NCBI GenBank assembly: GCA_035258565.1
Contig: DATFXF010000019.1
Location: 1-27,732, forward strand
Source: DATFXF01 sp035258565
GTDB lineage: Bacteria > Acidobacteriota > Terriglobia > Acidiferrales > UBA7541
Direction: 5' to 3'
DNA length: 27,732 nt
The first letter of the stretch is position 1. Every line of letters starts with the position of its first letter. Positions 21,485 through 27,732 of this stretch are shown piece after piece. The notes beneath the pieces were generated by a model. It saw only the letters and a program-made list of their open reading frames with translations, was not told where the DNA came from and made no database searches. The position numbers were made by a program, and so were the translations under genes.

Positions 21485-23836
21485 TTATTTTGTCCTCCGA
21501 GAGCTTTCGCGCCGGAACTTGTACGTCCAGGTGACGCTTACATACGACCCGAGCGGGATGCCGACGATGCGGTCAGACGCGCCCGGTTCTCCCGGAAGCT
21601 GGAGCGTCTCGACTGTCTGTCCAGTGAAGCCACTGGCAATCAGGAAGTTGATTCCCACATCCATGCGCCCGCCGCCGAAGCTCCGCAGCAGCGCGCCACG
21701 AAATTCACGAACCGGCAGAGAAACAAACGCTCCGCCCAGCGGTTTCGGTCCCACCGATTCATACTCCCCTCGGGCATGAAGGCGAAGGGGTAGACGATCG
21801 ATGGAGCCCAACACGTCCCAGACGAGACGGGGCGCCTCGGGGATGGCTTCTCCGGTCATGCCATTCCTCGCGTCCGCACGAGCCCAGGAAGCTTGGAGGT
21901 AGCCAAAGGAGAAGCATCTCCGCGCCGAAAGAGTAATCGAGCGCACGAGCGAGGGCCCCACGTTCCCTGGCAGACCCGTGTCCGGATCAATTTTCCCTAA
22001 CTCTTGGGCCTTGGCCACCCGCGCCAAAGTGACCCGTAAGTCCATGCCCTTGAGATCCTTTTTGAGCACCAACTGGTAGGCGTGCGAAGGGGCGAGAAGC
22101 GTTCCTGCCCTGCCGCCCTGTCCTATCCGCGGATCATTCGAGTGAAAGGCCTCGCCAGAACTCAAGGCCACCGATGGCAGCAAAGTCTTTCGCGGCGGGT
22201 AGACGGTCAGCGTGCCCTTGGGCAGCGTGATTCCAGCAAGGCGGTGAAAAGAGCCGGAGGGGTTGATCCGATCGAGGTTGTCTACGCGGACTTCCTCCCG
22301 GCGCATACCCAGGTCGTAATGAAAATATCGGCTGAGTGCTCCATCGATGGAAACGAAAGGAGCGACGAAGCCCAGGGTCAGATCGTTCGAAGTGACCGGC
22401 TGAAAGACGCCAGTCGCGTCGACACGCTTCAAATCCAAGTCCCGCGGAGCATCGCGCCGGAGATCCAGTCCTGCGAGCAACGAGAGCTCGGGCCGGACCC
22501 TGTACACATAAGTCGTGTTGCCTCCCGCGATGGTGCGGAACTCGCTCTGCTGGATAAGTCCATCGCCAAAATTAGAGCGCAGGGTGAGCTGGTAGGTTCT
22601 GAAAAAACCATTGAACTCGAACTCCTGTGCTTCGGTGGGCTGCCATTTATCCGTGACTACGAAGAGCGTAGTGTGCGTGCGGTCCAATTGCCGGGAATCG
22701 ACCGTGCCATTGGGAACGGAGCCCTCGATGGGAATGAGACCGGGAATGCGGGAGAAGCCATAGTAGCCGCTCGAGAACTGTGCCAGCTCGTGTCGCCCCA
22801 ACCTAAAGACGCGATAGCCGTTCAGCTTCCACTGCTTCCGACGCTCGAGCCGGCCGAGGAATCCGTTCCCATAGGATCCTTCGAGTGCGACCCAGCCCCG
22901 CGTCGTTGGGTTCGCGGGACCCCAGCCCACAACAAGATCTGTGTCGCGAGAGTCGGCGGTCAGTTGGACAAGAGGCTCCAGGCGTGGTCGCAGGCCATAG
23001 GCTACCGCCAAATTGACGGCGTGATTGCCCTCGCGGATATTGAACGCTCCGCCGTCGGTCTCGACCGTGCCGACGGCTCGGGAGATCAAGAAGTTCGGAT
23101 CCGCATAACCATTGCCGTGCGCGTTGGCGGGCAAGTTGTTCGGAAAGAGGTATTCTCCGACCTGGAGAAACTGCGCGATGGGTTCGCCATGGTCACCAGC
23201 AACGCCCGGAGCAAAGTACTGCGGGGCCTTGATGCCGCCGGATGCGGTCTCCATCGGCAGGCCCGGTATCGAAATCAGCCCGCCTGGCCGGCCGGGATTG
23301 CCTTCGAGGAGATCCTCAAAAAGAAGGATCCGCTCGGAAGGGTCGGGGGCCAGCGCGGCGTGTTCTCGGGCGACTACCGTAACCCGCTGCGTCTCAGTAG
23401 CCAGTGAAATGAATTGCATGTCCGCCCGGTTTACTCGCCCCGCGAGGACCCGGAAACTTCGCGTCCTCGCGACGAACCCCGGAGCATTTATCGTCAATCG
23501 ATAATCCCCTGCCTCAAGGGATCGGAACTCGTAGTCGCCATCTTCATTGCTTTTGGTCCTGCGAGCGAAAGAGTTCGCGAGGTTAACGAGTGTGAGGTCG
23601 GCCTGGGCAACGAGGGAGCCTTGTGGGTCAGTCACCGCACCCGAGAGTTCGCCCGTTGTGGCTGTCCGCGAGGGAGCGGAGGGCGAGCGCTCGTCTGTGC
23701 TGCTGGCACTTCCCTGCGCCTCTTTCTGTGGCCTGCTCTCCGCGTTTCGGAACCTAGCCTTCGCATGGGCTTGGGCCGCGGGGCCAGCCCCCACGAGGGC
23801 GAGAAGGACAAGACCGAAATGAGCTGGGATTCTCAT
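21485..23836 (-). CDS. TonB-dependent outer-membrane receptor with N-terminal carboxypeptidase-regulatory-like domain
   Basis: 783 residues with a signal peptide (1-23). A low-complexity Ser/Thr/Ala linker leads to a beta-sandwich domain at about 62-150 (GAVTDPQGSLVAQADLTLV, GDYEFRSLEAGDYRLTI, VTVVA). A plug-like segment (about 170-290) with GGLISIPGLPMETASGG and VETDGGAFNIREG is followed by a beta barrel of alternating polar and aromatic strands ending YVSVTWTYKFRR. This domain order is very common in Acidobacteriota, where the substrates are mostly unknown polymers or metal complexes. At under 800 residues it is shorter than many family members. The C-terminus extends past the last aromatic strand with SSRRTK, which is unusual. 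It is divergent from the DUF4331 gene, with 221 bases between start codons; shared regulation is plausible. Confidence 0.8.
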   Translation of the reverse strand: MRIPAHFGLVLLALVGAGPAAQAHAKARFRNAESRPQKEAQGSASSTDERSPSAPSRTATTGELSGAVTDPQGSLVAQADLTLVNLANSFARRTKSNEDGDYEFRSLEAGDYRLTINAPGFVARTRSFRVLAGRVNRADMQFISLATETQRVTVVAREHAALAPDPSERILLFEDLLEGNPGRPGGLISIPGLPMETASGGIKAPQYFAPGVAGDHGEPIAQFLQVGEYLFPNNLPANAHGNGYADPNFLISRAVGTVETDGGAFNIREGNHAVNLAVAYGLRPRLEPLVQLTADSRDTDLVVGWGPANPTTRGWVALEGSYGNGFLGRLERRKQWKLNGYRVFRLGRHELAQFSSGYYGFSRIPGLIPIEGSVPNGTVDSRQLDRTHTTLFVVTDKWQPTEAQEFEFNGFFRTYQLTLRSNFGDGLIQQSEFRTIAGGNTTYVYRVRPELSLLAGLDLRRDAPRDLDLKRVDATGVFQPVTSNDLTLGFVAPFVSIDGALSRYFHYDLGMRREEVRVDNLDRINPSGSFHRLAGITLPKGTLTVYPPRKTLLPSVALSSGEAFHSNDPRIGQGGRAGTLLAPSHAYQLVLKKDLKGMDLRVTLARVAKAQELGKIDPDTGLPGNVGPSLVRSITLSARRCFSFGYLQASWARADARNGMTGEAIPEAPRLVWDVLGSIDRLPLRLHARGEYESVGPKPLGGAFVSLPVREFRGALLRSFGGGRMDVGINFLIASGFTGQTVETLQLPGEPGASDRIVGIPLGSYVSVTWTYKFRRESSRRTK

Positions 23837-24010
23837 CCCGAGCTCAGTACTACGTCAGCGCGCGGGTTCTGGATGTTTCGCTCGAGGGGCAGAGGGGTGT
23901 GCCTGTGCTGAGTCCGCTGTGGTCGTCTCTAGCCAACCGAACGAAGTTACATCCATCCGCCGCTTTCTTCCGTACAGATATGACGATCTCGCTTGAACCG
24001 AGATGCGCCG

Positions 24011-24027
24011 CCCCGGCCGCGCCGGGG
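24011..24027 (+). promoter_or_regulatory. GC-rich hairpin in the DUF4331 leader
   Basis: CCCCGGC and GCCGGGG form a perfect 7-base stem around a CGC loop, about 30 bases ahead of the DUF4331 start codon and upstream of its GAGGAGAG ribosome binding site. No T-run follows. It may stabilise the transcript or affect translation. Confidence 0.35.
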
Positions 24028-24057
24028 TGGACGCCAAGCCTGCTTGAGGAGAGCACC

Positions 24058-25686
24058 ATGAAATGCTACCAACGTCTTCTGGCCCTGCTCCTTGCCGCGC
24101 TGATGGCAGCCCCGCAAGGTCTCGATGCTTCGAATCACCGCGAAGCCCCGATCACGGCTCTCGATCACAAGGCAGACATCACGGACCTCTATGCCTTCGT
24201 GAGCTATAGTGCTAACCAGGCAGCGAACACGCGTCCCTCGAAGGTGACTTTGATCCTTTGCGTAGACCCATTCCTCGAACCGGCCAACGGTCCCACTTGG
24301 TTCCCGTTTGACCCGGACATCCTGTACGAGATCCACGTGGACAACAACCACGACGCCCTGGCCGATGTCACCTTCCAGTTCCGCTTCCAGACGCAGTATC
24401 AGCTGCCCGGCGTCTATGCTGCCCTCGCTGGAGTCGACAACGGTGCCTTTGCGCCCGGAACGTCCACTCTGGTCGTGCCGCCGCAAATCAAAGATTTCAA
24501 CAATCCGGGCCTGAACCTGCGTCAGACCTATACCGTGACCATGATTCGGGGTCGAGGGAAGGGTAACCCCAGAGACGACGATAAAGACAAGGACCAGGAC
24601 GATCGGGGCGATGTCGTTCCGATCACCAACCGAGACGGCTCGCCATTCTTTGCCGTGCCGGCCAATGCTGGCCCCCGCACGATTGACTACCCGGCCGTCT
24701 TTGAGGCCGGAACTTACAGAGAGCTCAGTGTCCGCGGCGTCTCGGTGTTCGCCGGCACCGTCGACGATCCGTTTTGGATCGATCTCGGCGCTGCCTTCGA
24801 CACCGCCAACTTCCGCAAACTCTCAAGCGGCGTTCCCGGCGTGCTCACGGCCGCCGAGGACGACCCCAACCCGTTGACGACGCAGAATTTCGCTAGCGAC
24901 ACCGTCTCCGGCTTCGCTGTCAATGCGATCGCCATCGAAGTCCCCGTTGAGATGCTGACGCAAACCGGAAGAATCGAAGCCGCAACCTCGCCCGATGCGG
25001 TCATCGGCGTCTGGGGCACGACGTCCCGGCCGCGTGTGACCATCCGCCGCTCGCCTAACCCGGCACACACGACCGGCCCGTCTCGCCAGGTGCAACGCAT
25101 CGGGAACCCGCTGATCAACGAACTGATCATTGGCATCGGCTCGAAGGATCGCTTCAGCATGGACCAGCCCGCGAACGACAGCCAGTTCGCCAACTTTTTC
25201 CTCGACCCCCCGATCGTGCACATTGTTGAGGCGCTTTACGGGGGAGCATTGAAGGTGCCCAGCGCGCCGCGGCGGGACTTGTTGCCACTCGTCACCTACA
25301 GCCAGGGCGTGTATTGCCCCGGTTGCACCGCATCGCTTCCCGCGGGCCCGGTGGCAGACCTGCTGCGGCTGAATACCGGTGTACCGGCGACGCCGCTCTC
25401 GAGCGCCAGCCGTCTCGGCGTGATCGGGGGCGATCGGGCAGGCTATCCGAACGGGCGGCGATTGTTTGACGACGTGGTGGACATCACGCTGCGGGTGGGT
25501 GTTGGCGGCGTGCTCGCAGCTCCCTTCCCGGGTTTCGACCCGAACGTGAACGGTAGGCTCGGCGACGGTGTCAACCGCAACGACGCTGAATATCGCACCG
25601 TGTTCCCCTATCTGGCCGATTGCCCGAGCGGGCGCAACCGGCGTCACACGGACCCGGGCGAGCCGGGTGGCGGGCCCATTAACTAA
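24058..25686 (+). CDS. DUF4331 family exported protein
   Basis: 542 residues with a signal peptide (1-24; LLALLLAALMAAPQ). The mature protein opens with SNHREAPITALDHKADITDLYAFVSY, the SxHREAP...D(V/L)YAF start that defines DUF4331. Family landmarks continue with ILYEIHVDNNHDALADVTFQFRF and a C-terminal DDVVDITLRVGVGG segment. The function is unknown; these are extracytoplasmic beta-rich proteins. A highly charged insert rich in Asp and Lys lies at about 165-186. Two cysteines close together (CPGC, near residue 420) stand out as a possible metal or disulfide site. The start at 24058 follows GAGGAGAG by four bases and leaves out an upstream frame without homology. It is followed after 78 bases by the TPR gene, likely co-transcribed. 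Confidence 0.88.
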   Translation: MKCYQRLLALLLAALMAAPQGLDASNHREAPITALDHKADITDLYAFVSYSANQAANTRPSKVTLILCVDPFLEPANGPTWFPFDPDILYEIHVDNNHDALADVTFQFRFQTQYQLPGVYAALAGVDNGAFAPGTSTLVVPPQIKDFNNPGLNLRQTYTVTMIRGRGKGNPRDDDKDKDQDDRGDVVPITNRDGSPFFAVPANAGPRTIDYPAVFEAGTYRELSVRGVSVFAGTVDDPFWIDLGAAFDTANFRKLSSGVPGVLTAAEDDPNPLTTQNFASDTVSGFAVNAIAIEVPVEMLTQTGRIEAATSPDAVIGVWGTTSRPRVTIRRSPNPAHTTGPSRQVQRIGNPLINELIIGIGSKDRFSMDQPANDSQFANFFLDPPIVHIVEALYGGALKVPSAPRRDLLPLVTYSQGVYCPGCTASLPAGPVADLLRLNTGVPATPLSSASRLGVIGGDRAGYPNGRRLFDDVVDITLRVGVGGVLAAPFPGFDPNVNGRLGDGVNRNDAEYRTVFPYLADCPSGRNRRHTDPGEPGGGPIN

Positions 25687-25764
25687 ACCAGTAACCTTGC
25701 TCCGTGTGCCGCGCGGCCAGAGTGCCCACGGCCACAAGGCTTCTTACAGACAAGTGAGGAAGCA

Positions 25765-27048
25765 ATGAAAAGACTCTGCCTAGCAACTCTCGCGCCTCTA
25801 CTGGCACTTGTGGCCTCAGGAACGGCTGCCGGGCGGACGACGGCCGAGAAGCCTTCTCCCGCGCAGCAGAAAATCACCTGGGCGCTGGCGGCCATCGCGA
25901 AAAATCCGGGCCGCTATCAGGCTTACAACGACCTTGCCCTCGCGCTGGCCAGGCGCGCGCGCGAAACGTCTGACGTGAGCTATTACGCGCAAGCCGAGGC
26001 CCAGCTCAAGAAATCGTTCGAGCTTGCTCCCGGCAACTTGGAAGGGGAGAAGGTGCGCGTCTGGGTGCAGCTCGGCAAGCACAATTTCTCGGAAGCTCTC
26101 GGGGTCGCCAAGGCGCTCAATAAGCGCACGCCCGACGACGTGCTGATTTATGGGTTTCTCGCGGACGCCAACATCGAACTCGGCAACTACAAAGATGCCG
26201 AGGAAGCCGCGCAATGGATGTTGGACATGCGGCCCGGCAACGTGCCTGGGCTCACGCGGGCCGCCTATCTGCGCGAGCTGTTCGGCGACATCGAAGGCGC
26301 GATCGAATTGATGAACGCAGCCTACCAGCGAACTCCGCCCAACGAGGTCGAAGACCGCGCGTGGATTCTCACACAGATTGCCCACCTCGAGCTCACAACT
26401 GGCCACCTGGAGAGTGCAGAGAAGCTTTTACGGCAGGCGCTCATGGTGTTTCCGGGTTATCACTATGCGCTTGGCAATTTAGCGAAAGTTCGTGGCGAGG
26501 AGGGAAGGCATGCCGAGGCAGTCGAACTGCTGCTCGAGCGCTACCAGGCGGCGCCGCATGCAGAGAATCTCTATGTGTTGGCGGAAGCGCTGGAGCGGGC
26601 CGGGCGGTCTGAGGAAGCGAAAGCTGCCTATGATGAATTCGAGCAGAAGGCCAGAGGTGAGATCGAGTGGGCCGACAACGCCAATCGCGAGCTGATTTCT
26701 TATTACACGGACCACGCCGGAAAGCCGGCGGAAGCCCTGCGCATCGCCCGGCTCGAGATAGCGCGGCGCCACGACGTGTACACGCGGGACGCGCTCGCCT
26801 GGGCGCTCTACCTCAACGGTCAATCGAAGGAGGCCCGCAGGCAGATCGAGACCGCGCTCGCACTCGGGATCCGCGACGCCCGGCTCCTCTACCACGCGGG
26901 CTTGATCGCGGCAAAGCTCGACGACCGCGCTGCCGCAGCGCGCTACCTCGAAAACTCGCTCGACCTCGACCCGCGCTCGGAGTGCGCCGGGGCGGTACGC
27001 GAAGCCATGGAGAAGCTTGCCCCTACCTCCGCGACGACCGGCCGCTAG
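25765..27048 (+). CDS. Exported tetratricopeptide-repeat protein
   Basis: 427 residues with an N-terminal signal sequence (1-22, KRLCLATLAPLLALVASGTA). There follow about eight or nine TPR-like helical pairs from residue 45 onward, for example YAQAEAQLKKSFELAPGN, GNYKDAEEAAQWMLDMRPGN, GHLESAEKLLRQALMVFPGY and GRHAEAVELLLERYQAAP. TPR arrays bind partner proteins, so it is probably a periplasmic scaffold. Cys5 in the signal region is too early for a normal lipobox. It is the second gene after DUF4331, with a good GAGGAA site before the ATG. Pairing of DUF4331 with a TPR protein suggests a shared envelope complex. It converges on the 16S rRNA gene 184 bases away. Confidence 0.88.
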   Translation: MKRLCLATLAPLLALVASGTAAGRTTAEKPSPAQQKITWALAAIAKNPGRYQAYNDLALALARRARETSDVSYYAQAEAQLKKSFELAPGNLEGEKVRVWVQLGKHNFSEALGVAKALNKRTPDDVLIYGFLADANIELGNYKDAEEAAQWMLDMRPGNVPGLTRAAYLRELFGDIEGAIELMNAAYQRTPPNEVEDRAWILTQIAHLELTTGHLESAEKLLRQALMVFPGYHYALGNLAKVRGEEGRHAEAVELLLERYQAAPHAENLYVLAEALERAGRSEEAKAAYDEFEQKARGEIEWADNANRELISYYTDHAGKPAEALRIARLEIARRHDVYTRDALAWALYLNGQSKEARRQIETALALGIRDARLLYHAGLIAAKLDDRAAAARYLENSLDLDPRSECAGAVREAMEKLAPTSATTGR

Positions 27049-27098
27049 GGTAGCGAGCAAGATCGATCAAGAGGAGTACGGAGGGCAGAGAGAAGAGT

Positions 27099-27108
27099 TG
27101 CTCTTTGA
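27099..27108 (+). promoter_or_regulatory. boxA-like sequence
   Basis: TGCTCTTTGA matches the core of the ribosomal antitermination boxA element (E. coli TGCTCTTTAACA). It is on the plus strand, opposite to the 16S rRNA transcript, so it cannot serve that gene in the usual way and may be a chance match. Confidence 0.2.
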
Positions 27109-27158
27109 AACCGGATGAGACCTGCCAGAACCCGTTGCGGCTTGGAAATCGAGCGACT

Positions 27159-27180
27159 CCTCAGTCCGTGAGAACTGAGG
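27159..27180. terminator. Stem-loop between the TPR and 16S rRNA genes
   Basis: CCTCAGT and ACTGAGG form a perfect 7-base stem with an eight-base loop, between convergent transcripts. No T-run follows on either strand. It could help terminate or process either the mRNA or the 16S precursor. Confidence 0.35.
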
Positions 27181-27232
27181 TGGGCAGACCTCGCCTCCAC
27201 ATATCGACAGGCTATTCTGCCGCTGCTTTTAG

Positions 27233-27732
<500 letters not shown>

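Noticed and set aside
27049..27232. tRNA-Ile or tRNA-Ala in the 16S downstream spacer
   Set aside because: No cloverleaf, no GGTTCGA-type loop and no CCA-side acceptor stem could be traced on the 16S strand.

Overview
The window looks like a piece of a GC-rich soil or sediment Acidobacteriota genome. The evidence is the 3' part of a 16S rRNA gene at the right edge, whose sequence around positions 27290-27430 reads like members of that phylum as I remember them, an outer-membrane receptor with an N-terminal carboxypeptidase-regulatory-like domain, and a DUF4331 plus TPR gene pair. Placement below phylum is not attempted. Both window ends lie in multicopy sequence (a transposase fragment on the left, 16S rRNA on the right), as expected if this is a whole contig.

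Layout. 1-700: ISNCY-type transposase remnant abutting an internal fragment of a sugar-binding protein gene. 673-3105 (-): secreted GH31 glucosidase. 3286-4562 (-): toxin-antitoxin island with an intact E. coli-like mazEF pair, a C-terminal scrap of an XRE/HigA-like antitoxin, and a ribbon-helix-helix gene plus partner broken by frameshifts and a nonsense codon. 4930-5340 (+): msrB. 5669-6280 (+): CDP-alcohol phosphatidyltransferase. 6303-17674 (-): nine tightly packed lipid genes. 18057-20401 (-): leuA-leuB, with a divergent LysR regulator at 20524-21414. 21485-23836 (-): TonB-dependent receptor, divergent from DUF4331 (24058-25686, +) and a TPR lipoprotein-like or periplasmic protein (25765-27048, +). 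27233-27732 (-): 16S rRNA, convergent with the TPR gene and with no 23S or tRNA gene after it.

The most interesting part is the nine-gene operon. In transcription order it encodes a protein with a degenerate HAD domain fused to a fatty acyl reductase, a second extended-SDR reductase, a polysaccharide pyruvyl transferase-like protein, an acyl-AMP ligase, a crotonase, an acyl carrier protein, a second acyl-AMP ligase, a diacylglycerol-kinase-like lipid kinase and a PlsC-like acyltransferase. Five junctions overlap (four by 4 bp, one by 16 bp), so the products are probably made together. A CDP-alcohol phosphatidyltransferase gene converges on its end. Together these supply acyl activation, carriage, reduction to aldehyde or alcohol, glycerolipid phosphorylation, acylation and head-group transfer. 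My inference is a dedicated pathway for an unusual, perhaps ether-linked or pyruvylated, glycerolipid. No ether-forming enzyme is present here, so the product is not settled.

The leuA product lacks the usual C-terminal feedback domain, and leuC/leuD are not in the window. The receptor/DUF4331/TPR trio looks like a cell-envelope unit of unknown function.
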